A DNA stretch of 64,000 nt from Nocardia brasiliensis (lineage in GTDB: Bacteria; Actinomycetota; Actinomycetes; Mycobacteriales; Mycobacteriaceae). The DNA is taken from contig NZ_CP046171.1 in NCBI RefSeq assembly GCF_011801125.1, forward strand, positions 7,440,001 to 7,504,000, written 5' to 3'. The position numbers were made by a program, and so were the translations under genes. The notes below the pieces were generated by a model. That model did no database searches, was not told where the DNA came from, and saw only the letters and a list, made by a program, of their open reading frames with translations. Shown in pieces: positions 36,985-46,784 of the stretch. Numbering within the stretch: position 1 is the first letter of the stretch; each line of letters starts with the position of its first letter.

Positions 36985-37431
36985 ATGGACCACGGGCGGA
37001 TATTGCGCACGGTGCTCGGTGTCACCGCCGGATATCTGCTGCTGCTCGGCCTGTGGCTGGGCTGGCTGGTCCAGCACACCCCGCCGGGCACGCTGCCGTA
37101 CCAGATCGTCGCGCTGGTAGGGCTTTTCGGCACCTGCCTCGGCATCGGCATGATGCTGGCCGCCCGCCCGTCCAAGGCGGACCGGCGGCTGTGGCGACAC
37201 GGCCTGGAGGGGTGGGCCACCGTGCACGGCGTGCATCCGTTGCGCCTCACCGATCATCACAGCGAGCTGACCGAACTGGATCTCGAGCTCACCGTGCCCG
37301 GGTCGCAAACCTACCGGGGCACCATCGTTTTCGACGTCACCCCGGCGGACAAGCCGAAACTCGCAGTGGGCGAGACGATTTCGATCCGGGTGGACCCGGC
37401 GAACCGGGACCGGATCATCGTGGTGCTGTGA
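36985..37431 (+). CDS. Hypothetical small membrane protein with extracytosolic beta domain
   Basis: A 148-residue protein with two membrane helices (LGVTAGYLLLLGLWLGWLV near 11-29 and YQIVALVGLFGTCLGIGMML near 39-58), then a domain with a beta-rich pattern (GWATVHGVHPLRLTDHH, ELDLELTVPGSQTYRG, AVGETISIRVDPANRDRIIVVL). The C-terminal half resembles DUF3592/NfeD-like beta barrels, but I cannot assign the family firmly. GGAGG at 36975-36979 fixes the ATG at 36985. It overlaps the convergent YhhN gene by 17 bp. Confidence 0.65.
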   Translation: MDHGRILRTVLGVTAGYLLLLGLWLGWLVQHTPPGTLPYQIVALVGLFGTCLGIGMMLAARPSKADRRLWRHGLEGWATVHGVHPLRLTDHHSELTELDLELTVPGSQTYRGTIVFDVTPADKPKLAVGETISIRVDPANRDRIIVVL

Positions 37432-38125
37432 GCGGCGCCGATCGGGCGTGCGCGGCCGGATCGGCGAGCAGGAACTGGGCCCCGGCATAGGTGGCCAGAA
37501 TGACGCCCTCGGTGCACCGCCTGCTGCGCACACCGCGCGCGAACAGCCTGCGCAGCACGATCAGACCGTCGGAGAGGGTGAACAGCAGCGCGCCGACGCC
37601 GAGCCGGCTGCGCGGGTCTGCGTTCGGAATATTAACGCCCGCAATGTTTTTCGCACCGTCCGCGAGCGCGGGATCGGAGGCCAGCACGCCCGCGGCACCC
37701 AGGGTCGCGCCGTAGGCGGTCAGCGGTAACGCGACAGCAGGCGCCTTGGCCCGCAGCAGGACGGCGGCCGCGAGCCAGGCCACCAACCGCGGCCCGGCGA
37801 CGGCCACGCGCGGGCGCGCGCCCTTACGCCACCACAGGGCGGTGTACCCGGCCTGCATCACCGCGAACGACGAGGCCCCCGCGATCAGGCGCCGGTCGTC
37901 GTCGGGATCGATGAGCAGCACGTCGCCGAGCGTCGCCGCACCGAGCGAGCCGAGCAGCACCGTGCGATCGGCCGGGTCGAGCGCCGCGCCACCGCGCGCG
38001 ACATCGGCCGCCAGCAGCGGCATCAACAGCGGCTTCGCGAGCCACTGCGCCCGCTCGCGGCCGGTCACCGCGCCGTACACGGTGACGGCGGCCGCGGCCA
38101 GGTAGCAGGCCCGAAACACCCGCAT
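37415..38125 (-). CDS. Lysoplasmalogenase-like (YhhN/TMEM86 family) membrane protein
   Basis: A 236-residue protein with about seven hydrophobic helices. KPLLMPLLAADV near 31-42, the GDVLLI segment and FTLSDGLIVLRRLF near the C-terminus are hallmark YhhN motifs (conserved acidic residues in membrane helices). Family members hydrolyse lysoplasmalogen ether lipids, which may or may not be the substrate here. The gene lies 4 bp downstream of the KAS III gene, overlapping nothing on its own strand, and probably cotranscribed with it. Confidence 0.8.
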   Translation of the reverse strand: MRVFRACYLAAAAVTVYGAVTGRERAQWLAKPLLMPLLAADVARGGAALDPADRTVLLGSLGAATLGDVLLIDPDDDRRLIAGASSFAVMQAGYTALWWRKGARPRVAVAGPRLVAWLAAAVLLRAKAPAVALPLTAYGATLGAAGVLASDPALADGAKNIAGVNIPNADPRSRLGVGALLFTLSDGLIVLRRLFARGVRSRRCTEGVILATYAGAQFLLADPAAHARSAPLTAPR

Positions 38126-38129
38126 CGGC

Positions 38130-39188
38130 TCAGAAACTCGGCTCGATCGGCTTCGGCGGCAGGGTGACGACCTGCCCCGCGTAGCTCAGGCCAGCGCCGA
38201 ACCCGAGCAGCAGCGCCAGCTGGCCGCCCTTCGCCTTGCCGGTGACCAGCATTTCCTCCATGGCCAGCGGAATGGACGCGGCCGAGGTGTTGCCGGTGTT
38301 CTCGATGTCGTTGGCCATCGGGATATCGTCGGCCAGGCCCAGGTTCTTCTTCATCAGCTCGTTGATCCGCGCGTTGGCCTGGTGCGGGATGAACACCTCG
38401 ATGTCCTCCTTGGCCACCCCGGACACCTCGAGCGCAGTGGACAGCGCCCGCGGCAAAGTGACGGCGGCCCAACGGAATACCCGCGGGCCCTCCATCCGCA
38501 GCGACATCCGGCCGATCGGTTCGACGGCCGGATCGGTGCCCTGCATCGCCTGGGCCTTCTCCATGTAGTCGAGGAAGTTCACGTCCTGGGCGATCGCGGC
38601 GGCGTTCTCGCCGTCGCTGCCCCACACCGTCGGCGAGATGCCGTTCTCCTCGCTCGGCCCGATCACCACCGCGCCCGCGCCGTCACCGAAGATCATCGCG
38701 GTGCCGCGGTCGGTGGGGTCGAGGCCGACCGTCATGGTCTCGGCGCCGATCAGCAGCACGTAGTCGGCCGAGCCCGCCCTGATCAGATCGGCGGCGACAC
38801 CGAGCCCGTAGCCGAAACCGCCGCAGCCCGAGGTCAGGTCGAACGCCGGGATGCCGTTGATGCCCAGGTCGTGCGCGATGGACGGGGCGCCGTGCGGGGT
38901 GAGCATCAGCCAGCTCGACGTGGCGAGGATCAGCGCACCGATCTTCGACCGGTCGATGCCGCTGTTCACCAGAGCGCGTTCGCCCGCCGCGGCCGCGATC
39001 GACCGCAGCGTCTCGTCACCGCTGATCCAGCGGCGGTTGCGAATGCCGGTGCGGTCGTAGATCCACTCAGGATTGGAGTCCAGTACCTCGCATACGTCGG
39101 CGTTGCTGACGATGCGCTCCGGGCGATAGGCGCCGATACCGAGCATCGCAACGTTGTCGCGACTCTTGTTGATTGCAATGCTCACCAC
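38130..39188 (-). CDS. Beta-ketoacyl-ACP synthase III-like condensing enzyme
   Basis: A 352-residue thiolase-fold KAS III. The catalytic triad is visible: Cys122 in TSGCGGFGYGL, His269 in EVFIPHQANARI, Asn300 in NTGNTSAASI. KAS III enzymes start fatty-acid chains from acyl-CoA and malonyl-ACP; many actinobacterial paralogues act in polyketide or starter-unit chemistry, so housekeeping FabH is not assured. Two GTG codons in tandem (39188 and 39185) open the gene; GAAGG upstream fits the first. It follows pyrE and precedes the YhhN gene, an unusual setting for FabH, which normally sits in a FAS-II cluster. Confidence 0.88.
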   Translation of the reverse strand: MVSIAINKSRDNVAMLGIGAYRPERIVSNADVCEVLDSNPEWIYDRTGIRNRRWISGDETLRSIAAAAGERALVNSGIDRSKIGALILATSSWLMLTPHGAPSIAHDLGINGIPAFDLTSGCGGFGYGLGVAADLIRAGSADYVLLIGAETMTVGLDPTDRGTAMIFGDGAGAVVIGPSEENGISPTVWGSDGENAAAIAQDVNFLDYMEKAQAMQGTDPAVEPIGRMSLRMEGPRVFRWAAVTLPRALSTALEVSGVAKEDIEVFIPHQANARINELMKKNLGLADDIPMANDIENTGNTSAASIPLAMEEMLVTGKAKGGQLALLLGFGAGLSYAGQVVTLPPKPIEPSF

Positions 39189-39232
39189 TGAAGATGACCC
39201 TTCACCTTTTGCAAACTAGACCGCTGTCCAGG

Positions 39233-39811
39233 CTAGCTCAGCGCCAAATCCTTCAGTCCGAGGATGGAGCGGTACTCCAGCCCCTCGGCGGCGATCACCT
39301 GATCAGCACCGGTTTCCCGGTCCACCACGGTGGCGACGCCGACCACCGTCGCGCCCGCGTCCCGCAGCGCGCGCACCGCCGTGAGCGGGGAGTTTCCGGT
39401 GGTCGTCGTGTCCTCGACGACCAGCACCCGCTTGCCGACAACGTCGGGCCCCTCGATCTGGCGCTGCATGCCGTGCGCCTTCGCGGCCTTGCGCACCACG
39501 AACGCGTCGATCGGGCGGCCCGGCGCGTGCATGACCGCGAACGCGACCGGGTCGGCGCCCATGGTCAGTCCGCCGACGGCGTCGAAGTCCCAGTCGGCGA
39601 CCAGCTCGCGCAGCAGCTTGCCGATCAGCGGCCCGGCGTCGTGGTGCAGCGTCGCCCGGCGCAGGTCGACGTAGTAGTCGGCCTCCTTGCCCGAAGAGAG
39701 GGTGACCCGGCCGTGCACCACGGCGAGCTCGCGCACCAGCGCGGCCAATCTGTCCCGGTCGGAACCGGCGGTACCGAGCGCCGATTCGTTGGTGGTTGCC
39801 TCGTCGATCAT
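39233..39811 (-). CDS. pyrE: Orotate phosphoribosyltransferase
   Basis: A 192-residue type I phosphoribosyltransferase that makes OMP from orotate and PRPP in pyrimidine synthesis. Seen: LSSGKEADYYVDLRRATL near 37-54, GLTMGADPVAFAV and the PRPP-binding loop VLVVEDTTTTGNS near 127-139. Gene order SDR-pyrE-KAS III with gaps of 2 and 44 bp suggests one transcript. From memory, pyrE is beside an SDR gene and clpB in M. tuberculosis too. Confidence 0.94.
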   Translation of the reverse strand: MIDEATTNESALGTAGSDRDRLAALVRELAVVHGRVTLSSGKEADYYVDLRRATLHHDAGPLIGKLLRELVADWDFDAVGGLTMGADPVAFAVMHAPGRPIDAFVVRKAAKAHGMQRQIEGPDVVGKRVLVVEDTTTTGNSPLTAVRALRDAGATVVGVATVVDRETGADQVIAAEGLEYRSILGLKDLALS

Positions 39812-39813
39812 TC

Positions 39814-40626
39814 CTAAGTCCTTCCGCGTGCGTTGAACAAGCCGCGATTCAGTCGGGCCGCCAGGTTTCGCGGGATCACTCCGGCGACGGTGGTAAGCGC
39901 TTTGTACTGCACGCCGGGCACACTGAGCACCCGGCCTTTCTCCAGATCACGCAGCGAGCAGGCCACCACCTGGTCGACGCTGAGCCACCAGGCTTTCGGC
40001 AGCGACGACTTATCGATGCCGGCTCGCTCATGGAATTCGGTGCGCACGAATCCCGGGCACAGGGCCTGGACCCGGACACCCGTTCCGGCCAGTCCACCTG
40101 CCAACCCTTCCGTGAAGGATACGACGTAGGACTTGGCCGCCGAATACGTCGATCCGCGTCCGGGGATCACCCCGGCCACGCTGGCCAGATTGATCACCGA
40201 GCCGTTCGCCGCCGCGATCATCGCGGGCAGCGCGGCCCTGGTGAATTGCACCACCGCGGTGATGTTGACATCCACCTCGGCCTGCAGTTCCTCGGGCGGC
40301 AGCGTCCAGAACTGCTCGGCGTGCGCGAAACCCGCGTTGTTGACCAGGAATTCGACGCCGACGCGCAGCCTTGCCACCACCCGTTCCCGGGCCGCCGGGC
40401 TGGTCAGATCGGTGACGAGCACCTCGCAGCGGGTGCCGAAGCGATGCTGCAGCGCGTTGGCGAGGGTCACCAGCCGCTGTTCGTCGCGGGCGACGAGCAC
40501 CAGGTCGTAGCCGAGTGAGGCGAGTCGCATCGCATAGCCGTGCCCGATGCCCGAGGTCGGTCCGGTGATCAACGCCACGGGCCTGGTCGCGCCGGGCAGG
40601 CGCGGTGGCACGGGGTGTTCGGTCAT
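39814..40626 (-). CDS. Short-chain dehydrogenase/reductase
   Basis: A 270-residue classical SDR: cofactor motif ITGPTSGIGHGYAMRLA near 20-36, NNAG near 92-95, catalytic Ser in NLASVAG and YSAAK (Tyr/Lys) near 157-161. A basic residue at VARDEQR after strand 2 suggests NADP(H). The C-terminus (LSVPGVQYKALTTVAGVIPR) is typical of a membrane-associated actinobacterial SDR group acting on long-chain ketones. The substrate is unknown. The ATG at 40626 precedes the Rossmann strand by a normal 18 residues. It is immediately upstream of pyrE (2-bp gap). Confidence 0.88.
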   Translation of the reverse strand: MTEHPVPPRLPGATRPVALITGPTSGIGHGYAMRLASLGYDLVLVARDEQRLVTLANALQHRFGTRCEVLVTDLTSPAARERVVARLRVGVEFLVNNAGFAHAEQFWTLPPEELQAEVDVNITAVVQFTRAALPAMIAAANGSVINLASVAGVIPGRGSTYSAAKSYVVSFTEGLAGGLAGTGVRVQALCPGFVRTEFHERAGIDKSSLPKAWWLSVDQVVACSLRDLEKGRVLSVPGVQYKALTTVAGVIPRNLAARLNRGLFNARGRT

Positions 40627-40672
40627 CGGCGCTCGGTCGGACGGACGGCGGTCACCCTGCCGACACGGCCGG

Positions 40673-41785
40673 TCACTGCGGCACAGGTCCCTGGTACGGA
40701 CGGAAGCCGGGGTGGAACGGGCCACCCGGCGGTTCGGCCGCGCGCTCGTCCTCGCGCGGCGCCTGCCGCTCGGGCTGCTCGTCGGCCCAGTCGTCGGTGT
40801 ACTCCTCGCGCGGCGCAGGCGACCAGGTGTCGCGCGGCGCGGGCGACCACTCCTCGACGGCCTCGGGCTCGTCCCGCAGCCGCGGCTCGTCGCGCACCCT
40901 GGTGCGCGCGTCCGGCACCACGGCGAGCGAGGGGCGGCGCGGCGGTTCCGGCTCGTGCGGGGTGGACAGCGGGGCGCGCTCGTCGAAGCCCCCGTCGTAA
41001 TCCTGTTCGACGAAGGGCGATTCGTCGTAGTCGTCGTCCTTGCGCAGCCGCGGCGGCTGCACGCGGGCGGCGCCGACGGGTTCGTCGAGGTCTTCGTCGT
41101 CGAGTTCCTCCGCGCGGCCACGACCGCGCGGACGCGGGCGGCCAGGATCGTGGTCGCCGCTGTCGAAGCGCGGCTCGCTCACCGGCGGCAGCACGTGCAG
41201 CAGGCCGGACAGGCGCAGCACCGCGTCGATCGAGGTCTCCCATTCGCGCGAGGAGGTACCCACCGACAACATGCCCAGCGTCCAGTTGCCTTCACTCCAC
41301 AGCATCTGCACGGTGTCGGACAGCGTCTCGATGAACGCGACCATCCGCTGATCCACGGCGTGCCTGGCGATCTCGGGGTTGGTCGCGAAGACCACCCGGT
41401 CCCCGATCGCGCCGAGCAACTCCAGGTCGGCGTCCTTGGGCGGTGAGGCCGTCTTGAGCCGCATGTCCACGTCGATGTCCGAACCGATCTGGCGACGCAC
41501 CGCGATCAGCGTCGCGGCGTCTTCCAGATCGAAGAGCACGAACTTCTCGCCCTTGCGAATTCCGGACACCACATCGACCGCGGACAGGTAGCCCAGCTTG
41601 GCCAGCGCGCCACGGCGCCAGGTCGATGGGAGCGCGGGCTCCACCGAGACATAGGTGTACCCCTGGGATTTCGCCCAGACCTGCCGCGCGTGACCGGTCC
41701 GCTGCCGCTGGATCCGATCGAAATACAGCAGCACGATCGCACCCACGAGTGCGATCGCCGCCAAGCCGAACCACATTGCCGTCAT
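40673..41785 (-). CDS. Membrane-anchored conserved protein (Rv0383c-like), disordered acidic tail
   Basis: A 370-residue protein with one N-terminal transmembrane helix (residues 3-24, MWFGLAAIALVGAIVLLYFD), a folded middle (about 40-195: QGYTYVSVEPALPSTWRRG, EKFVLFDLEDAATLIAVRRQ, TNPEIARHAVDQRMVAFIE) and a long C-terminal disordered acidic/Arg/Pro region with repeats such as SPAPRDTW/SPAPREEY. I know the family only as a conserved mycolata secreted or membrane protein of unknown function. A TAGGCT box 8 nt before the ATG could make it leaderless. It lies directly upstream of the SDR-pyrE transcript. Confidence 0.75.
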   Translation of the reverse strand: MTAMWFGLAAIALVGAIVLLYFDRIQRQRTGHARQVWAKSQGYTYVSVEPALPSTWRRGALAKLGYLSAVDVVSGIRKGEKFVLFDLEDAATLIAVRRQIGSDIDVDMRLKTASPPKDADLELLGAIGDRVVFATNPEIARHAVDQRMVAFIETLSDTVQMLWSEGNWTLGMLSVGTSSREWETSIDAVLRLSGLLHVLPPVSEPRFDSGDHDPGRPRPRGRGRAEELDDEDLDEPVGAARVQPPRLRKDDDYDESPFVEQDYDGGFDERAPLSTPHEPEPPRRPSLAVVPDARTRVRDEPRLRDEPEAVEEWSPAPRDTWSPAPREEYTDDWADEQPERQAPREDERAAEPPGGPFHPGFRPYQGPVPQ

Positions 41786-41862
41786 CGCCGTCTAGCCTAA
41801 TGGAAGCGGCCGGAGGCGGTCCGTTCTCGGCCGCGCGCCGAGCCGTGTGAAAGCGAGCCGGT

Positions 41863-42660
41863 TCATCTCGGGCCTCCGGGAAGCGACGTGCTGATGATGA
41901 CCTTGGCGTGAATCGTCCCGTCTGATCCCTTGTCGCCCTGGATCAGCACGATATCGCCTTTGGGCAGGTCGGCGACCTTCGTGCCGGACACCGAGATCAC
42001 CTGGGTGTCCGCGTCGGTGTGCACCGTGACCGTGGCGTTGGTCAGCGTGCTGACGGTGAGGGTGCCGCCGTCGTTGGCGACGACGGTGCCCATGGTGGTG
42101 CCGAGCGCATCGATACCGGGCAGCCCCGGCATGCTGGGCAGCACGGTCGGCGCGGGCCTGCCGGTGCGCGGCGGCGCTGGCGTCCGGTTGGCCGTCGGCA
42201 GCGCCGAGCTGTTCGCGGCAGCCGACGATTCGGAGTCCCTGCCGCTCAGCACCACTCCCGCGACCACGCCCGCCGCACCGACCAGCAGCACGAGACCGAG
42301 CACGAGCGCGATCCACAGCCCGGTGTTGCGCCGCGGCGGCTCCGGCGGCATGCCGAGACCGGGCGGCACGGGACCGCCCGGCGGCGCGTCGACCGGCGCG
42401 GCGGCCCACTGGTTGCCGTAGGTGCTCTCGTAGCCACCCCATTGATTGTCGGCGGGCGGGAACTCGCGGGTCGCGTTCGGCGGGGGCGCTGACCACGGCT
42501 CGAACTGCTCGGTCGCCGGATACGCCGAGGGCGCGCCGGACCCGTACGCCTCGGAATACTCCGTGGTGTGCAGCGGCTGCTCGAACCCGGACTTGCCCGC
42601 CAGGTACTCGGTCGGCGCATCCTCCGGCCGCTGCCCCCACGGATCGTTCGGGTTGGTCAT
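41863..42660 (-). CDS. Single-pass membrane protein with DUF5666-type outer domain
   Basis: A 265-residue protein: cytosolic Pro/Tyr/Gly-rich N-terminus (about 1-118, with EPWSAPPP, PPGGPVPPGLGMPPEPPRR), transmembrane helix at about 120-142 (LWIALVLGLVLLVGAAGVVAGVVL), Pro/Thr/Ser linker and a DUF5666-like beta domain (VVANDGGTLTVSTLTNATVTV, then DTQVISVSGTKVADL). The fold is OB-like; function unknown. The organisation resembles many mycobacterial membrane proteins linked to Ser/Thr kinase signalling. The ATG at 42660 is preceded by TAACCTGGAG. Confidence 0.75.
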   Translation of the reverse strand: MTNPNDPWGQRPEDAPTEYLAGKSGFEQPLHTTEYSEAYGSGAPSAYPATEQFEPWSAPPPNATREFPPADNQWGGYESTYGNQWAAAPVDAPPGGPVPPGLGMPPEPPRRNTGLWIALVLGLVLLVGAAGVVAGVVLSGRDSESSAAANSSALPTANRTPAPPRTGRPAPTVLPSMPGLPGIDALGTTMGTVVANDGGTLTVSTLTNATVTVHTDADTQVISVSGTKVADLPKGDIVLIQGDKGSDGTIHAKVIISTSLPGGPR

Positions 42661-42800
42661 GGACTCCAGGTTAGGCGTAACCCGGCCCATGCCGCGGGCA
42701 TGCGCGACAGGAATTCGGGCTTCATCCGGATAACAGTGTCAGGGCCCCGGCCTACGGCGCCATCGGCCCGACCGGACCGATGGCGCCGGCGCCGCGCGCC

Positions 42801-45356
42801 TTACTTGCCGACGATGAGCCCGTCACCGTTGGGCATCACCGTCACCTTCACCGTGTCCCCGTCGGCGATCTCGCCCGCCAGCAGTTCCTTGGCGAGGGTG
42901 TCGCCGATCGCCTGCTGCACCAGCCTGCGCAGCGGACGCGCACCGTAGACCGGGTCGTAGCCGCGAACGGCGAGCCAGAACCGGGCCGAGTCGCTCACGT
43001 CCAGCGTCAGCCTGCGCTGCGCGAGCCGCTTCTGCAGCTGATCGAGCTGGATGTCGACGATGTGCTCCAACTGCTCCTCGTCGAGCGCGTGGAACATCAC
43101 CACATCGTCGAGGCGGTTGAGGAACTCCGGCTTGAACGCCGAGCGCACCGCGTTCATCACGAACTCGCGATCGCCGCCCGCACCGAGGTTGGAGGTCAGG
43201 ATCAGGATGGTGTTGCGGAAGTCCACCGTGCGACCCTGGCCGTCGGTGAGCCGTCCCTCGTCGAGCACGGCGAGCAGGATGTCGAACACATCCGGGTGCG
43301 CCTTCTCGATCTCGTCGAACAGCACCACCGTGTACGGCCTGCGGCGCACCGCCTCGGTCAGCTGGCCGCCCTGGTCGTAACCGACGTATCCGGGCGGAGC
43401 GCCGACCAGCCTGGCCACCGCGTGCTTCTCGCTGTACTCGCTCATGTCGATCCGGACCATGGCGCGCTCGTCGTCGAACAGGAAGTCCGCCAGCGCTTTC
43501 GCCAGCTCCGTCTTACCGACACCGGTGGGGCCGACGAACATGAACGAGCCGGTCGGCCGGTTCGGGTCCGCGACGCCGGCGCGCGCCCGGCGCACCGCGT
43601 CCGACACCGCCTGCACCGCTTCGGCCTGACCGACCACGCGCTTGCCGAGCTCCTGCTCCATCCGCAGCAGCTTCTGTGTCTCGCCCTCGAGCAGCCTGCC
43701 CACCGGGATGCCGGTCCACGCGGCGACCACCTCGGCGATATCGTCCGGGCCCACTTCCTCTTTCAGCATCACATCGCCGTCGCCCGCCGCCTTCGACGTC
43801 CGCTCGGCCTCGGCCAGCTGCTGCTCCAGCTCCGGAATGTCCTTGTACCGCAGCTTGGACACCTTCTCCAGGTCGCCCTCGCGGTCGGCGCGCTCCTCCT
43901 CGCCGCGCAGCACCTCCAGTTCCTTCTTCAGGACCTGGACCTGATCGATCGCCTTCTTCTCGTTCTGCCAGCGGGTGGTCAGCTGGTTGAGTTCCTCACG
44001 GGCGTCGGCCAATTCGGAACGCAGCTTCTCCAGGCGCTGCTTGGAGGCCTCGTCGGTCTCCTTGGTCAGCGCCAGCTCCTCGATCTCCAGCCGGCGCACC
44101 GCGCGCTCGATCTGATCGATTTCCACCGGGCGGGAATCGATTTCCATCTTCAACCGGGACGCGGACTCGTCGACCAGGTCGATCGCCTTGTCCGGCAGGA
44201 ACCGCGAGGTGATGTAGCGGTCGCTGAGGCTGGCCGCGGCGACCAGCGCGGAGTCGGTGATCCGCACGCCGTGGTGGTTCTCGTAGCGCTCCTTGAGTCC
44301 GCGCAGGATGCCGATGGTGTCCTCCACCGACGGCTCCCCGACCAGCACCTGCTGGAAGCGGCGCTCCAGGGCGGCGTCCTTCTCGATGTGCTTGCGGTAC
44401 TCCTCCAGCGTGGTCGCGCCGACCAGGCGCAGTTCACCGCGGGCCAGCATCGGCTTGATCATGTTGCCCGCGTCCATCGCGGACTCGCCCGTCGCGCCTG
44501 CGCCGACGATGGTGTGCAGCTCGTCGATGAACGTGATGATCTGTCCCGCACTGTTTTTGATGTCCTCGAGCACGGCCTTGAGCCGCTCCTCGAACTCGCC
44601 GCGGTACTTGGCGCCCGCGACCATCGCACCGAGGTCGAGCGACACCACGGACTTGCCGCGCAACGACTCCGGCACGTCACCGGCGACGATGCGCTGCGCG
44701 AGCCCCTCGACGATGGCGGTCTTGCCGACGCCGGGTTCGCCGATGAGCACCGGGTTGTTCTTGGTGCGCCGGCTCAAAACCTGGACCACGCGGCGGATCT
44801 CGGCGTCGCGCCCGATCACCGGATCGAGCTTGCCCTCCTGCGCGGCCGCGGTGAGGTCGGTGGAGTACTTCTCCAGCGCCTGATAGCTGCCCTCGGGTTC
44901 CGGGCTGGTCACCCGCGCGCTACCGCGCACGGCGGTGAATGCCTCGCGCAGCGCGTCGGCGTTCGCGCCGTACTTCACCAGCAGCATCGTCACATCGGAG
45001 TCGCCCTTGGCCAGGCCGACCATGACATGCTCGGTGGAGACGTACTCGTCCCCGAGCTCGGTGGCCAGCTGCTGGGCGGCGGTGATCGCGGCCAGTGCCT
45101 CGCGGCCGAGCTGCGGTGTCGTGGTGGCGCCGCTCGCCTTGGGCAGCCGCTCCACGATGTCCTGGGCCTCGCGCCGGACCGACGCCGGGTCGACGCCGAC
45201 AGCCTTCAGCAGCGGGGCGGCGATGCCGTCGGTCTGATCCAGCAACGCCACCAGCAAATGGGCCGGACGAATCTCCGGATTGCCCGCGGCGGAGGCCGCC
45301 TGCAACGCGGCGGTCAGGGCCGCCTGGGTTTTGGTGGTGGGATTGAACGAGTCCAC
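42801..45356 (-). CDS. clpB: ATP-dependent disaggregase ClpB (Hsp104 family)
   Basis: An 851-residue hexameric AAA+ chaperone that resolubilises aggregates together with DnaK-DnaJ-GrpE, whose operon is in this window. Domains: Clp_N (1-145), NBD1 with Walker A GEPGVGKT (near 203), coiled-coil middle domain (about 405-525), NBD2 with [14 protein letters not shown] (near 605) and the C-terminal domain. Starts with GTG. A HAIR operator for HspR lies 100 bp upstream, so the gene belongs to the HspR regulon. Divergent from a quinone-oxidoreductase-like gene. Confidence 0.97.
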   Translation of the reverse strand: MDSFNPTTKTQAALTAALQAASAAGNPEIRPAHLLVALLDQTDGIAAPLLKAVGVDPASVRREAQDIVERLPKASGATTTPQLGREALAAITAAQQLATELGDEYVSTEHVMVGLAKGDSDVTMLLVKYGANADALREAFTAVRGSARVTSPEPEGSYQALEKYSTDLTAAAQEGKLDPVIGRDAEIRRVVQVLSRRTKNNPVLIGEPGVGKTAIVEGLAQRIVAGDVPESLRGKSVVSLDLGAMVAGAKYRGEFEERLKAVLEDIKNSAGQIITFIDELHTIVGAGATGESAMDAGNMIKPMLARGELRLVGATTLEEYRKHIEKDAALERRFQQVLVGEPSVEDTIGILRGLKERYENHHGVRITDSALVAAASLSDRYITSRFLPDKAIDLVDESASRLKMEIDSRPVEIDQIERAVRRLEIEELALTKETDEASKQRLEKLRSELADAREELNQLTTRWQNEKKAIDQVQVLKKELEVLRGEEERADREGDLEKVSKLRYKDIPELEQQLAEAERTSKAAGDGDVMLKEEVGPDDIAEVVAAWTGIPVGRLLEGETQKLLRMEQELGKRVVGQAEAVQAVSDAVRRARAGVADPNRPTGSFMFVGPTGVGKTELAKALADFLFDDERAMVRIDMSEYSEKHAVARLVGAPPGYVGYDQGGQLTEAVRRRPYTVVLFDEIEKAHPDVFDILLAVLDEGRLTDGQGRTVDFRNTILILTSNLGAGGDREFVMNAVRSAFKPEFLNRLDDVVMFHALDEEQLEHIVDIQLDQLQKRLAQRRLTLDVSDSARFWLAVRGYDPVYGARPLRRLVQQAIGDTLAKELLAGEIADGDTVKVTVMPNGDGLIVGK

Positions 45357-45456
45357 AAGTCACCTTCCTGCTAGTCGATGTGGCGGCCGCGGAGCCTGAT
45401 CCGCACGAAACCCTTCGCACGGCTCCGTGCCGTTCCTTACGTCCAACGTCGGAAAG

Positions 45457-45477
45457 GTTGAGTCTGTTCCGCTCAAG
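45457..45477. promoter_or_regulatory. HAIR operator (HspR site) upstream of clpB
   Basis: GTTGAGT-N7-GCTCAAG matches the HspR inverted repeat CTTGAGT-N7-ACTCAAG at 12 of 14 arm positions. It lies 100 bp before the clpB GTG in the 266-bp divergent region. A matching site precedes dnaK. Confidence 0.8.
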
Positions 45478-45622
45478 TTCAGTTCTTTTCCCGTGCGAGG
45501 AAACGGTACGCCGCGACACCCGTCATTGCGATGAATCACAGCGTCTCGGGGGTGTGGATGCCTACGATGAACCTGGCCGTTAGTTGATGCATCACTCTTC
45601 ACCCGACCGAGGGAGCGAATGC

Positions 45623-46558
45623 ATGCGCGCGATCGTCGTACGGAAGTTCGGAGCGACACCCGAGTTGGTCGACATGCCGGTGCCCGAGCCGGGCCCGGGC
45701 GCCGTCCGGGTGCAAATCGAGGCGGCGGGGGTCAACCCGTTCGACGCGAAAATGGCCGACGGCATCCTGGACGGCAAAATGCCGCACGACTTTCCGATGA
45801 TCCTCGGCGTCGACGGCGCGGGCACGGTCGCCGCGGTCGGGCCGGGGGTGAGCCGCTTTGCCGTCGGCGACCGGGTGGTCGGCAAGTTCCTCACCCCGCC
45901 CGCCGGGCACGGCGCCTTCGCTGAGTTCGCGGTGGCCCCGGAAAACAGCGTCCTGGTGCCGATCCCCGACTGCGTGCCGACCGCGACCGCCGCCGCGGTG
46001 CCGACCGCGGGCGTCACCGCGCAGGATCTGGTGGACGCCACCGAGATCGAGCCGGACCAGACGGTGCTCGTCGTCGGCGCCACCGGCGGCGTCGGCTCGT
46101 TCCTGGTCCAGCTGGCGAACATGGCGGGAGCACAGGTCATCGCCACCGCGCGGGCCGCCGTCACGGATCAGATGACCAGGCTCGGGGCGGCACAGACCGT
46201 CGACTACACCGACGGATCGATCCGCGCGCAGGTCGCCGCCGCGCACCCCGATGGCATCGACGTGCTCTACGACCTGGTCAGCCCGCCCGCGGCGCTGGAT
46301 GACCTCATCGGACTGGTGCGCCCCGGCGGGGCCGTGTACTCCACCATCTGGTCCACCGACGAGAACGCGCTGCGGGCCAAGGGACTGCGCGGTGGCAACC
46401 TCCAATCCACCGGCGGCGCAGCCGAATTGGCACGGTTGCTGAGCCGGGTCGCCGAGGGCGACGTGGTGGTGCCGATCGATGCGACCCACCCGCTCGCCGA
46501 CGGGGTGAATCTGCTCGGCGCCGCCGGTGCCCGCGGCAAAACTGTCCTGGCGATCTGA
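45623..46558 (+). CDS. Zinc-type MDR quinone/NADP-dependent oxidoreductase
   Basis: A 311-residue medium-chain reductase of the quinone oxidoreductase group lacking the catalytic zinc ligands: MRAIVVRKFGATPELVDMPVPEPG at the start (first residues only quoted), GGVGSFLVQLA nucleotide motif near 153-163 (preceded by VVGAT) and VDYTDGSI. NADPH-dependent reduction of quinones or enals is likely; the substrate is unknown. The ATG at 45623 follows GAGGGAGCGAATGC. The divergent clpB promoter with its HAIR site lies immediately upstream, so heat stress could affect it too. Confidence 0.85.
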   Translation: MRAIVVRKFGATPELVDMPVPEPGPGAVRVQIEAAGVNPFDAKMADGILDGKMPHDFPMILGVDGAGTVAAVGPGVSRFAVGDRVVGKFLTPPAGHGAFAEFAVAPENSVLVPIPDCVPTATAAAVPTAGVTAQDLVDATEIEPDQTVLVVGATGGVGSFLVQLANMAGAQVIATARAAVTDQMTRLGAAQTVDYTDGSIRAQVAAAHPDGIDVLYDLVSPPAALDDLIGLVRPGGAVYSTIWSTDENALRAKGLRGGNLQSTGGAAELARLLSRVAEGDVVVPIDATHPLADGVNLLGAAGARGKTVLAI

Positions 46559-46784
46559 GTACTCTCGATACCGGCATCGCCCTGCCGACAAGGCGCGAAC
46601 GCCATGATGTGATTTCGGCATCAAGGCCGTAACAGACTGCGTTAGCCCGGCGTTTACCGTTTGGTCTGGGCTTCAGGGACATACCCGCCCCGACCACGGG
46701 GAATTCAGGGATACTTGTCCGCGGAGGACGGCCGGTTACGGGTAGGTCCCCGGGCAGAAACTGAGGGAAAGGAAACACCGCGTC

